Origin: an uncultured Propionivibrio sp.
GTDB lineage: Bacteria > Pseudomonadota > Gammaproteobacteria > Burkholderiales > Rhodocyclaceae
DNA: 14,297 nt
Assembly (NCBI GenBank): GCA_938040985.1
Contig: CALHZD010000011.1
Location: forward strand, 1-14,297
Direction: 5' to 3'
This document shows, in pieces, positions 6,890-13,819 of the stretch (its first letter is position 1; every line of letters starts with the position of its first letter). Under the pieces are notes generated by a model, which worked only from the letters and a program-made list of their open reading frames with translations, was not told the DNA's origin and ran no database searches. Made by a program: the position numbers and the translations under genes.

Positions 6890-6989
6890 GCCGCGTGGGT
6901 AAAGCGCAGACATGGGCGCCAATCCGGCCGGTGCAGCGGCGGCCGTCCGGTGAGCGGCGCCAAATACGCTTTTCCGCGAGGCTGCGCAC

Positions 6990-8255
6990 GTGCCGTATCG
7001 TTACGGGCGCGTTGCTCTGATGCGGCGGAAAATCGCGCTGATCGTCGCCGTGGCGCTGGTCGGCGTTGCCGCCGGCCTGGGCGCAGCGGCGCTTTCGGCG
7101 TTAATTCACGGCGTTGAAATTCTGGCCTTCGGACAGGGAGAATCGGCGGCGCTGCGCATCGTGACCGACGGTACGACGCCTTTGCGGCGTTTGCTGGCGC
7201 TGATGGGCGGCGGCGTGCTGGTCACGCTCATCTGGTGGTGGCTGCAAACGCGCGGCCGGCCTGTGGTGAGCGTCGAAGCCGCCGTGGCGGCGGAAACGCC
7301 GGCGGCAGCGCGGCCGCCCTTCCTCGAAGGCCTCATCCATGCAGTGCTCCAGATTGTGGCCGTCGGTGTGGGGGCGCCCGTTGGGCGGGAGGTAGCGCCG
7401 CGCGAACTGGGCGCGCTGTTCGCCGGTCGCATCGCCGATGCGCTGAAAATCGATGATGAAATGCGGCGCGTGCTGGTGGCCTGCGGCGCGGCAGCCGGTC
7501 TGGCTGGTGTGTACCATGTGCCGTTCGCCGGGGCGATCTTTGCCCTGGAAATATTGCTTGGCGCGTTTACCGTGCGCAATGCGAGCATCGCGTTAGCCGT
7601 TTCGGTTATTGCCACCGCGGTGGCGCGGATCGAGGTTTCGCCCGAAGCGTTTTATGCCGTCGGCCAGGCAAGCGTTTCGATTCCTTCCGTGCTGTGGGCG
7701 GCTGTTGTGGGGGCGCTGGTGGGGCTGCCGGCTGAAGGCTTTGGCCGTGCGGTCAAAGAAGTTGAAAGGCGCCGCTGCCGGAAACTTCAGGTGCTCTGGG
7801 CAATGCCTTTGGCGTTTTTATTGAGCGGCATCGTGGCGATCTGGTTGCCGCAAGTACTGGGCAATGGTCGCTCGGTGGCGCAGACTGCGTACTGGGGGGC
7901 ATCGCTCGGGCTATGCGCGGCGTTGCTCATCGCCAAGGCGGCCGTGGTTTTGCTGACACTGCGCAGTGGGGTGTTTGGCGGTACGCTGACGCCGGCGCTG
8001 GCGCTCGGTGCGGTCGCGGGGCTGCTGGCAGGCTTGCTGGTGCAGCCATTCTGGCCGTCCGTCGATCTGCTGACGGCATCCCTGGCAGGGTCGGCGGCTT
8101 TTCTGGCAGTGTCGATGCGTGCGCCTTTGACCGCGCTGGCGCTGGTGATCGGATTTACGGCGCAGTCTGCGCCGGGGTATCTGACCCTGGCGGCGGCCGT
8201 GGCTGCGGGCATGTTCGTCGCGGCGCTGTGGCCTGCGGCGCGCCGGCATAATTGA
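6990..8255 (+). CDS. Divergent ClC-family chloride channel/transporter
   Basis: A multi-pass membrane protein of the ClC family, 421 residues from the GTG at 6990, which has GAGG eight bases upstream; the ATG at 7020 (411 residues) is a reasonable alternative without a ribosome binding site. Seen, numbered from 6990: the gating-glutamate motif as GREVAP at 132-137 (E134, ClC-ec1 E148), ACGAAAGLAGVYHVPFAGAI at 164-183, the position of ClC-ec1 E203 occupied by Ile (FALEIL at 184-189), and the third selectivity motif as GVFGGTLTP at 327-335. The first selectivity motif (GSGIP) is not recognisable. Hydrophobic helices run through most of the chain. These features resemble a proteobacterial ClC subgroup and suggest a channel rather than a 2Cl-/H+ exchanger, an inference. 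It begins about 100 bases after the DprE2-like gene and may share its transcript. Confidence 0.88.
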   Translation: MPYRYGRVALMRRKIALIVAVALVGVAAGLGAAALSALIHGVEILAFGQGESAALRIVTDGTTPLRRLLALMGGGVLVTLIWWWLQTRGRPVVSVEAAVAAETPAAARPPFLEGLIHAVLQIVAVGVGAPVGREVAPRELGALFAGRIADALKIDDEMRRVLVACGAAAGLAGVYHVPFAGAIFALEILLGAFTVRNASIALAVSVIATAVARIEVSPEAFYAVGQASVSIPSVLWAAVVGALVGLPAEGFGRAVKEVERRRCRKLQVLWAMPLAFLLSGIVAIWLPQVLGNGRSVAQTAYWGASLGLCAALLIAKAAVVLLTLRSGVFGGTLTPALALGAVAGLLAGLLVQPFWPSVDLLTASLAGSAAFLAVSMRAPLTALALVIGFTAQSAPGYLTLAAAVAAGMFVAALWPAARRHN

Positions 8256-8295
8256 TGCATTTGCCTGACGGCGAAAGGGGCCGGCGAGGGCGTGG

Positions 8296-8301
8296 GATAA
8301 T
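8296..8301 (+). promoter_or_regulatory. Candidate extended -10 for the heme-binding barrel gene
   Basis: GATAAT preceded by TGG (8293-8295), an extended -10 arrangement, followed by GG as in the other plus-strand -10 candidates. It lies 42 bases before the ATG at 8344 and 40 bases after the ClC stop. There is no clear -35; a separate promoter here is inferred. Confidence 0.35.
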
Positions 8302-8328
8302 GGACGCCCATCCAATGCCGGATTTACG

Positions 8329-8335
8329 AAGGAGG
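8329..8335 (+). promoter_or_regulatory. Strong ribosome binding site
   Basis: AAGGAGG, a near-perfect match to the anti-Shine-Dalgarno, eight bases before the ATG at 8344. It fixes the start of the heme-binding barrel gene and suggests high translation. Confidence 0.85.
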
Positions 8336-8343
8336 GCGATCTC

Positions 8344-8982
8344 ATGAGCAATGCAGGCACTTTCCCCAAGGATATTTACACGGAACCGCAGGCCGATGTG
8401 CATACGCTGAAATGCCTGGGGCCGCTGACACGCATGGCTGGACTTTGGCAAGGCGAGCGCGGCATGGACGTTAAGCCCAAGGCCGAGGGGCCAAAGCAGC
8501 AGACTTATGTGGAACGCATCGAACTACAGCCGATCGATCCGCAGACCAATGGTCCGCAGCTGTTCTATGGTCTGCGCTATCACACGCACATCACCAAACC
8601 GGATCAGGTCAAGACTTACCACGACCAAGTCGGTTACTGGTTGTGGGAACCGGCGAACGGCACGGTCATCCACACCTTGACCATCCCGCGTGGGCAGGTG
8701 GTGATGGCCGGCGGCACGGTTACGCCGGATGCCGATGAGTTTGAGCTCACCGCCCGCTTGGGCGATCCGGTTTATGGCATTTGCTCGAATCCCTTTCTCG
8801 ACCATGCATTTAAGACCGTCGAGTTTCGCATCCGGGTTCGGTTTAACGACGATGGCACCTGGTTCTACGATGAAGATACGGTCATGAAGATTCAGGGGCA
8901 GGCGGAATTGTTTCACCATACCGACCATAATGTGCTGACCCGGGTCGCTGAGGCGACGCCCAATCTGTTGGCGCGCGTCTGA
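8344..8982 (+). CDS. Nitrobindin/FABP-like heme-binding beta-barrel protein (DUF1794)
   Basis: A 212-residue soluble protein resembling the DUF1794 / THAP4-type heme-binding beta-barrel family (nitrobindin-like, FABP-like fold). Seen: MAGLWQGERG at 31-40, the family's N-terminal GxWxG strand; YGLRYHTHI at 75-83; a barrel core with HTLTIPRGQVVMAGGT at 110-125; and a C-terminal FHHTDHNVLTRV at 190-201 that carries candidate axial histidines. No signal peptide or membrane segment is present. Some family members bind ferric heme and NO or peroxynitrite; the ligand here is not known, and I cannot assign which His would bind iron. It has its own ribosome binding site and probable promoter, between the ClC and corA genes. 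Confidence 0.78.
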   Translation: MSNAGTFPKDIYTEPQADVHTLKCLGPLTRMAGLWQGERGMDVKPKAEGPKQQTYVERIELQPIDPQTNGPQLFYGLRYHTHITKPDQVKTYHDQVGYWLWEPANGTVIHTLTIPRGQVVMAGGTVTPDADEFELTARLGDPVYGICSNPFLDHAFKTVEFRIRVRFNDDGTWFYDEDTVMKIQGQAELFHHTDHNVLTRVAEATPNLLARV

Positions 8983-9084
8983 GCGGTGATGGCAGGCAGA
9001 AAATCCCGTCTGGTACTGCAACGGTCAAAACGGAAAAGCCTGAGACAGGTGACTGCATAATCGGAGAAAAATGCGGAGGATGCC

Positions 9085-10050
9085 GTGCTCGTTAATTGTG
9101 TTGCCTATCTGAATGGGACGCGTCTGGCGGACATTGCCGTCGAAGATATTGGCCGTTACCTCGGTCAGCCGGGATGCTTTGTCTGGGTGGCCTTGTGCGA
9201 TGCGACGCCGGAAGAACTGGAGTTCATGCGCAAAGCGTTCGGACTGCATGAACTGGCGGTGGAAGACGCCAGGCACGGCGAACAACGGCCAAAAATCGAG
9301 GAATACGGCGATTCGCTGTTTTCCGTCATGCGGTTGCTGGATTTTAAGGAAGGCGAATTCAGTGTTGGCGAGCTGGACGTGTTTGCCGGGCACAACTATG
9401 TTCTCTCGATCCGGAATAACAGCGCGCGGGATTTCCAGATCGTGCGCGAGCGTTGTGAACGCCAGGCGGGGTTGCTCAGGCAGGGCGCCGGATTTGTGCT
9501 TTATGCCCTCATGGACGCGGTTGTTGATCGCTATTTTCCGATCATCGACGCGCTGGAAATGACGCTGGAGGAAATCGAAGAGCGGATTTTCGAAAAGGGC
9601 GCGGCCAATGCCAATGTCAGGCGGCTGTATGACCTCAAGCATCAAGCCATGCAATTGCGGCATGCCGTTGCCCCGCTGCGGGAGGCCGTCGGAAAACTCT
9701 CCGGCGAGCTGGTGCCTGAGTTATGCGCCAATTCCCGCGAATATTACCGCGATGTTTACGACCATCTGACGCGCATCAACGCTTCCATTGACGCCATCCG
9801 TGAAACGATCGGCACGGCTATTCAGGTGAATCTTTCGATGGTGACCATCGAAGACAACGAAGTCACCAAGCGCCTTGCCGCCTGGGCCGGGATCTTTGCC
9901 ATGGCAACCGCTTTTGCCGGTATTTGGGGGATGAATTTCAAGGAAATGCCGGAACTGGGCTGGGCATATGGTTATCCGATGGCGCTCGGCGTCATCGTTT
10001 CCGCCAGCGTCATTCTCTACATCCGCTTCAAACGCGCGGGCTGGCTGTAG
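9085..10050 (+). CDS. corA: CorA-family magnesium transporter
   Basis: A 321-residue CorA-type divalent cation channel that takes up Mg2+ (and Co2+) as a pentamer in the inner membrane. Seen: a soluble N-terminal alpha/beta domain (about 1-155) with GLHELAVEDARHGEQRPKIE at 53-72, long helices including ALEMTLEEIEERIFE at 156-170, and two C-terminal membrane segments near 267-285 and 297-314, the first ending in the signature GMN (282-284) of FAGIWGMNFKEMPE. A basic tail (RFKRAGWL) follows, as usual. The start is GTG at 9085, with GGAGG at 9075-9079 five bases upstream; the ATGs at 9071 and 9080 are out of frame. Whether it prefers Mg2+, Co2+ or Zn2+ cannot be read from this sequence. Confidence 0.94.
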   Translation: MLVNCVAYLNGTRLADIAVEDIGRYLGQPGCFVWVALCDATPEELEFMRKAFGLHELAVEDARHGEQRPKIEEYGDSLFSVMRLLDFKEGEFSVGELDVFAGHNYVLSIRNNSARDFQIVRERCERQAGLLRQGAGFVLYALMDAVVDRYFPIIDALEMTLEEIEERIFEKGAANANVRRLYDLKHQAMQLRHAVAPLREAVGKLSGELVPELCANSREYYRDVYDHLTRINASIDAIRETIGTAIQVNLSMVTIEDNEVTKRLAAWAGIFAMATAFAGIWGMNFKEMPELGWAYGYPMALGVIVSASVILYIRFKRAGWL

Positions 10051-10076
10051 CGGAAGTATCTATCCGGGAGCGGTTG

Positions 10077-10097
10077 GGCGGCGGATTATGCGCCGCC
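10077..10097 (+). terminator. Possible corA terminator hairpin
   Basis: Perfect 7-bp GC stem GGCGGCG / CGCCGCC with loop GATTATG, 27 bases past the corA stop. The bases after it (GTGTCTTTGGG) are only weakly T-rich, so it may be an inefficient intrinsic terminator or just a transcript-end structure. Confidence 0.45.
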
Positions 10098-10126
10098 GTG
10101 TCTTTGGGCAAAGTCGAGCCGCTATT

Positions 10127-10143
10127 GGCGCTTTTGGAGCGCC
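10127..10143. repeat. GC hairpin GGCGCT/AGCGCC
   Basis: Perfect 6-bp stem with a five-base loop (TTTGG), the second hairpin after corA. It is followed on the plus strand by an A8 run rather than T, so it is not a plus-strand terminator. Confidence 0.5.
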
Positions 10144-10184
10144 CCCGAAATCCAAAAAAAACAGGGCAGAAAACATAAATTGCT

Positions 10185-10213
10185 CTGAGGCCCTTTAAAT
10201 ACAAGGGGCTCAG
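10185..10213. repeat. Inverted repeat with an A/T loop
   Basis: An 11-bp stem with one mismatch (CTGAGGCCCTT against AAGGGGCTCAG) around the loop TAAATAC. It is flanked by two copies of CAGGGCA + AAACATAAA. It could serve as a bidirectional structure between the convergent corA and gst genes; no adjoining T tract fits a canonical terminator on either strand. Confidence 0.55.
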
Positions 10214-10270
10214 GGCATCAAAAAACATAAAATGGAACACCGTGCCCGACCAACCCTCTGCAACCCTTAT

Positions 10271-10351
10271 AAACAGGGCATCTCCAGGCAGGCGCCCGGA
10301 AACGCCCTATCCACGCGGGTCTCGGAGCATGTGCTCTGAGATGCCCTGTTT
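10271..10351. repeat. Long inverted repeat with 14-bp perfect arms
   Basis: AAACAGGGCATCTC (10271-10284) and its exact reverse complement (10338-10351) enclose 53 bases that hold a smaller GAGCA/TGCTC stem (10324-10335). CAGGGCATC also recurs at 10211-10219. It sits 61 bases beyond the gst stop, on the downstream side of that gene. The 14-bp arms could bound a small repeat element or form a cruciform or a large transcript-end hairpin. Confidence 0.65.
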
Positions 10352-10412
10352 ACGCGGGTTTCAGAAGCGCCTGTCGGTGAATATGCTGCGTGTGGCCGCC
10401 GGCCGGCGCCGA

Positions 10413-11021
10413 TCAGGCTTGCGGCACGGTGTCGATGAAGGCCGGGCGCTGCATCAGCTTGTCGTAAAGCCGGGCAAGGTTGGCGTACCGTTCACGCCAG
10501 TTGACTTCGGGCAGGCGGAATTCGAGATAGCCCAGCGCACAGCCGATGCTGACATCCCCCAGCGTGTACTGCTTGCCGATGCAATAGGCGCCGTTCCCCA
10601 GGTCGTTCGACATGTATTCGCAGCCGCGGGCGATTTTGCCGTACTGGCGGTCGATCCACTCCTGGCTGCGCTGGAGAGACGGGCGCTTGCGTTCAAGGAA
10701 AATCTGCGCCGCCGCATCGCAAATGCCGTCAGCCAGAGCGGCCCAGCGCTTGACTTCGGCGCGCTCGCGATTGGATTCGGGCATCAGCTTGTTGTTCGGG
10801 GCAACGCTGTCGATGTATTCGACGATCACGCCCGAATCGAACAGCACGGTCGAATCGTCGAGAATCAGGACAGGAACCTTGCCGAGCGGATTGATGTCCG
10901 GAACGCCGGACGTTGCGTCCCACGGCGAATCGATGACAAATTCGTAATCGATCTTCTTCTCGGCGAGAACGACTCGTACCTTGCGAACAAAGGGGCTGGT
11001 AAGCGTGCCAACAAGCTTCAT
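10413..11021 (-). CDS. yibF: YibF-like glutathione S-transferase
   Basis: A 202-residue cytosolic glutathione S-transferase with a thioredoxin-like N-terminal domain and an all-helical C-terminal domain, the same length as E. coli YibF and closely similar in pattern. Seen: MKLVGTLTSPFVRKVR at 1-16, with Ser9 at the usual catalytic position, the cis-proline NPLGKVPVL at 44-52, FDSGVIVEYID at 61-71 with the glutathione-binding Asp-Ser, ALADGICDAA at 95-104, and the C-terminal LGDVSIGCALGYLEFRLP at 153-170. The ATG at 11021 aligns exactly with YibF; there is no strong Shine-Dalgarno. The physiological substrate is unknown in this family. It is transcribed away from purB, and a palindromic promoter region lies between the two. 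Confidence 0.92.
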   Translation of the reverse strand: MKLVGTLTSPFVRKVRVVLAEKKIDYEFVIDSPWDATSGVPDINPLGKVPVLILDDSTVLFDSGVIVEYIDSVAPNNKLMPESNRERAEVKRWAALADGICDAAAQIFLERKRPSLQRSQEWIDRQYGKIARGCEYMSNDLGNGAYCIGKQYTLGDVSIGCALGYLEFRLPEVNWRERYANLARLYDKLMQRPAFIDTVPQA

Positions 11022-11047
11022 CTTTTAGCGTGAGGGGCAAAAATGAC

Positions 11048-11071
11048 GCGGCCGATTATAGCATCGGCCGC
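11048..11071. promoter_or_regulatory. Perfect 9-bp inverted repeat overlapping the gst promoter
   Basis: GCGGCCGAT - TATAGC - ATCGGCCGC is a perfect inverted repeat with a six-base spacer, placed across the -10 box and predicted start point of the gst gene. Its size and position are typical of a dimeric repressor operator; a terminator is unlikely since it lies upstream of both flanking genes. The regulator is unknown. Confidence 0.5.
11055..11060 (-). promoter_or_regulatory. Extended -10 promoter of gst
   Basis: On the minus strand TATAAT is preceded by TGC, a consensus extended -10. TTGAGC lies 20 bases upstream, a longer spacer than ideal, but extended -10 promoters tolerate a poor -35. 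The predicted start is near 11048, leaving a leader of about 27 bases before the ATG at 11021. Confidence 0.55.
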
Positions 11072-11179
11072 AAGGATTCTGCTCAATAGTGTGAAATAGT
11101 GCACAAATATCACGCCAATACAGGTCGCTGATGCTACACAATTTTGCCGGACGCACGTGCGCGGCCGCCACCGTTTCCG

Positions 11180-11199
11180 CTCAGGTACTCAGGTAGAAT
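11180..11199 (+). promoter_or_regulatory. Tandem CTCAGGTA repeat and candidate purB -10
   Basis: CTCAGGTA is perfectly duplicated (11180-11187 and 11188-11195), and the second copy runs into TAGAAT (11194-11199), then GGCG. The same GGTAnAATGGCG arrangement precedes the Nudix gene. It lies about 100 bases before the purB ATG. No good -35 is visible, so promoter function is a modest inference. Confidence 0.3.
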
Positions 11200-11297
11200 G
11201 GCGTCGGAACCGCACCGTTCGATCGGCGGCAGATGCGCTTCGCACCGGGCCGCTGCCTTATGTTTTGATAAAAATGACAGGAATACAGGAATACGAG

Positions 11298-12674
11298 ATG
11301 TCCGAAATGTCTTTTCAACCCATTGTTGCGCTGTCGCCGCTGGATGGCCGTTATGCTGGCCGGGTTGACGCGCTGCGTGCGCAGTTTTCTGAATATGGCC
11401 TGATTCGCCGTCGGCTGGAAGTGGAAATCGGCTGGCTCAAGGCGTTGGCGGCCGAGCCGCATTTCGCCGAGATTCCGCCGTTTTCGGCACAAACCAGCGC
11501 AGCGCTCGATGCCCTGGTTGCCGGGTTTTCTCCTGCCCAGGCCATCGAGGTCAAGGCGATCGAGGCAGAGACTAATCACGATGTCAAGGCGCTGGAATAC
11601 TGGATCAAAAAAGCCTTGGCCGATAACCCTGAAGTGATGCGCGTTGCCGAGTTCATCCATTTTGCCTGCACTTCGGAAGACATTAACAATCTCTCACACG
11701 CGCTGATGCTCAAATCGACGCGCGATGAAGTATTGCTGCCGGCGCTCGACCGCATCATCAAGCGCATGCGCGAGCTGGCGCATGCACACGCCTGCCTGCC
11801 GATGATGTCACGCACGCACGGGCAGCCGGCGACGCCGACGACGCTCGGCAAAGAAATCGCCAACGTCGTCGCCCGGCTCGATCGCGCGCGCCGCCGTATT
11901 GCGGATATCCGCCTGCTCGGCAAAATCAACGGCGCCGTCGGCAATTACAACGCGCATCTGGCGGCGTATCCGGACTTCGACTGGGAAGGCTTCGCGCGCT
12001 GTTTCGTCGAAGGGCTGGGCCTGGAGTTCAATCCTTACACCATCCAGATCGAACCGCACGATGCCTTGGCCGAGCTGTTCGACGCCTTCGCCCGCGTCAA
12101 TACAATCCTGATCGACTTTGACCGCGACGTCTGGGGCTATATTTCGCTGGGCCTGTTCCGGCAGAAGCTGAAAGCCGGCGAGATCGGTTCCTCAACAATG
12201 CCGCACAAAGTCAACCCGATTGACTTTGAAAATTCGGAAGGCAACCTCGGCCTGGCCAACGCGCTGTTGCGGCATTTATCCGAAAAACTGCCGATCTCGC
12301 GCTGGCAGCGCGACCTGACCGATTCGACGGTGCTGCGCAACATGGGCGTGGCGTTCGGCTACACGCTATTGGCCTACGATTCGCTGCTGCGCGGCCTGGG
12401 CAAGCTGGAGGCGGACGCCGAGCGCCTGAATGCCGATCTCGACGCCAACTGGGAAGTGCTGGCCGAGCCGATCCAGACGGTGATGCGGCGTTACGGCGTG
12501 GCCAATCCCTACGAAAAACTCAAGGCGCTGACCCGCGGCCAGCGCGTCTCGCGCGAAGATATGCAGGCCTTCGTCCGCACGCTGGAGATTCCCGAAGCGG
12601 CCAAGACGGAACTGCTGGCGCTGACGCCGCAGACCTATCTTGGCAAGGCGGTCGAACTGGCGCAGCGTATTTGA
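11298..12674 (+). CDS. purB: Adenylosuccinate lyase
   Basis: PurB cleaves fumarate from SAICAR and from adenylosuccinate, two steps of purine synthesis, as a cytosolic homotetramer of the fumarase/aspartase superfamily. From the ATG at 11298 the protein is 458 residues, against 456 in E. coli, with high similarity throughout. Seen: LSPLDGRYAGRV at 12-23, TNHDVKALEYWIK at 92-104, FACTSEDINNLSHALML at 122-138, the catalytic-acid region SRTHGQPATP with H174, KINGAVGNYNAH at 209-220, and the signature loop GSSTMPHKVNP at 297-307 with the catalytic Ser (S298, E. coli S295). An upstream in-frame extension to 11157 lacks similarity; ATG at 11274 is possible but longer than usual. There is no strong Shine-Dalgarno; ACAGGA sits about 12 bases upstream. 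The DUF2322-like gene follows after 14 bases, probably on the same transcript. Confidence 0.97.
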   Translation: MSEMSFQPIVALSPLDGRYAGRVDALRAQFSEYGLIRRRLEVEIGWLKALAAEPHFAEIPPFSAQTSAALDALVAGFSPAQAIEVKAIEAETNHDVKALEYWIKKALADNPEVMRVAEFIHFACTSEDINNLSHALMLKSTRDEVLLPALDRIIKRMRELAHAHACLPMMSRTHGQPATPTTLGKEIANVVARLDRARRRIADIRLLGKINGAVGNYNAHLAAYPDFDWEGFARCFVEGLGLEFNPYTIQIEPHDALAELFDAFARVNTILIDFDRDVWGYISLGLFRQKLKAGEIGSSTMPHKVNPIDFENSEGNLGLANALLRHLSEKLPISRWQRDLTDSTVLRNMGVAFGYTLLAYDSLLRGLGKLEADAERLNADLDANWEVLAEPIQTVMRRYGVANPYEKLKALTRGQRVSREDMQAFVRTLEIPEAAKTELLALTPQTYLGKAVELAQRI

Positions 12675-12688
12675 CGGAGGAAGCGCGC

Positions 12689-13117
12689 ATGTCTGAAATA
12701 CCGAAGTCGTCAGAAACGCCGACATCGCCGGAAGCGCCCGAGCTGCCTGCGCCAGCGGCCGGCGAAAAGGCGGGCGACGAAGCGACGGCCGCATCCGCCT
12801 CTAGTTTCACGGCCAATCTCAAGAAACTGCCGGGTATTTCGCATCTGGCGGCGATCGATCTGTTCGACGCCGAAGGCAATGCCGTAGCGCGCGTCGAAAA
12901 TAAACCCGGCAGCCAAGGGGCGCTGGCAATCTACAACCATCTGGCGCAGACGTATGGCGCGATTACGCCGGAAGCGGCGCGCAAAGGGCTGGATTTGTTT
13001 GCAGAACATGCTGCGGACGCCCGCGCGCGTCCGGGCAAACATCCCAACATCGACCGGCTGCTTGCCCTGATCAAAGATAAAAAAACGTTGCGCATCAAGC
13101 ATGTATTTGCGTTCTGA
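12689..13117 (+). CDS. DUF2322-like small protein
   Basis: A 142-residue protein whose C-terminal 100 residues resemble the DUF2322 family of short, uncharacterised proteobacterial proteins. Seen: FTANLKKLPGISHLAAIDLF at 41-60, GNAVARVENKPGSQGALAIY around 65-84, FAEHAADARARPGKHPNIDR at about 105-124, and a basic C-terminus KTLRIKHVFAF. There is no signal peptide or membrane segment. The first 40 residues are low-complexity, rich in Pro, Ala, Glu and Ser, and probably disordered, an extension I do not associate with the family core. The ATG at 12689 has GGAGG at 12676-12680, eight bases upstream. It starts 14 bases after purB, so co-transcription is likely. I assign no function; the family name is from recall. 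Confidence 0.65.
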   Translation: MSEIPKSSETPTSPEAPELPAPAAGEKAGDEATAASASSFTANLKKLPGISHLAAIDLFDAEGNAVARVENKPGSQGALAIYNHLAQTYGAITPEAARKGLDLFAEHAADARARPGKHPNIDRLLALIKDKKTLRIKHVFAF

Positions 13118-13156
13118 AGGCATGCCTTGCTGAACATCGAGAGAGGAGAAAATCCG

Positions 13157-13798
13157 ATGAATATGACTCGACGACGCGCTCTCGGCCTCATTGCCGCTTC
13201 CGCATTGCTGGCGGCGTGCGGAAAATCCGTCAAACTGGCTGCGATCGCCCCCGGCAAAACGGTGCTCGCCTTTGGCGACAGCGTTACGTTCGGCACCGGC
13301 GCTGCGCCTGGTGAAGACTGGCCGTCGCTGATCGCCGCACAAACGGGGTGGCGCGTAATCAACGCCGGCATTCCGGGCGATACGGCCGAAGCCGGTAAAA
13401 ACCGCCTGCCGGCCTTGCTGGCCGAGCATCGCCCCGATCTGGTGATCGTGGAAATCGGCGGCAATGACTTTTTGCGCCGCCGGCCGGATGAAGCGGTCAA
13501 GGAAGACATTCGGCAAATGCTGCGCGAAATTCGCCAGCAGGGCGCTGCGGCTGTTCTGGTTGCCGTACCGGCATTTTCCCTGATGAGCGCCGTAGGAAAG
13601 CCGGCGGACTCGCCGATTTATCAGGCATTGGGCAAGGAGGAAAAAATCCCCGTCATTGCGGATGTTTTTTCCGGCGTGCTTGGCCGGGCGGAATTGCGTG
13701 CCGACCCAATTCACCCCAATGCCCAGGGTTACGCGCGTATGGCGGCAGAAATGGCCGATCGCTTGCGGGAACTGGGGCTATTTTCCGGCAGCCGCTAG
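13157..13798 (+). CDS. Lipoprotein SGNH/GDSL-type esterase
   Basis: A 213-residue SGNH hydrolase of the TesA/arylesterase type, expected to act on ester or thioester substrates in the periplasm. Seen: MNMTRRRALGLIAASALLAA followed by C21, a basic n-region and lipobox LAAC (18-21) indicating lipid-anchored export; block I FGDSVTFG at 39-46 with nucleophile S42; block II around NAGIPGDT (69-76); block III GGND at 101-104 with N103; and block V DPIHP at 183-187 supplying D183 and H186. All four SGNH residues are therefore present. Twin arginines (TRRR) could mean Tat export, but the match to SRRxFLK is partial. The ATG at 13157 has AGGAG at 13144-13148, eight bases upstream. It follows the DUF2322-like gene by 39 bases. 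The substrate is unknown; a TesA-like thioesterase/lysophospholipase role is an inference. Confidence 0.88.
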   Translation: MNMTRRRALGLIAASALLAACGKSVKLAAIAPGKTVLAFGDSVTFGTGAAPGEDWPSLIAAQTGWRVINAGIPGDTAEAGKNRLPALLAEHRPDLVIVEIGGNDFLRRRPDEAVKEDIRQMLREIRQQGAAAVLVAVPAFSLMSAVGKPADSPIYQALGKEEKIPVIADVFSGVLGRAELRADPIHPNAQGYARMAAEMADRLRELGLFSGSR

Positions 13799-13819
13799 CG
13801 GATAAAAATTCGTGGCTGC

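Larger units (their letters stand above)
10051..10412. other. Non-coding, hairpin-rich stretch between corA and gst
   Basis: About 360 bases between two convergent genes with no supportable reading frame. It contains at least four inverted repeats (10077-10097, 10127-10143, 10185-10213, 10271-10351) and short direct repeats: CAGGGCA at 10162, 10211 and 10274, AAACATAAA at 10171 and 10223, and ACGCGGGTYTC at 10313 and 10352. The 10150-10250 part is A/T-rich compared with its surroundings. The most likely content is the 3' ends of both transcripts plus remnants of a small repeat element; it does not match a repeat family I know. Confidence 0.6.

Noticed and set aside
10051..10412. CRISPR-like array
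   Set aside because: The repeats are only 7-11 bases, unevenly spaced and in both orientations; there are no regular spacers and no cas genes nearby.
11057..11110. A conventional TTGACA-type promoter for purB near 11100
   Set aside because: No -35/-10 pair with acceptable spacing was found; the CTACACAAT near 11134-11142 is a poor -10 match.
12710..13714. A 334-codon minus-strand frame spanning two genes
   Set aside because: It crosses the DUF2322-like gene and the esterase gene on the opposite strand, both with good start sites and motifs; it has no motifs of its own.
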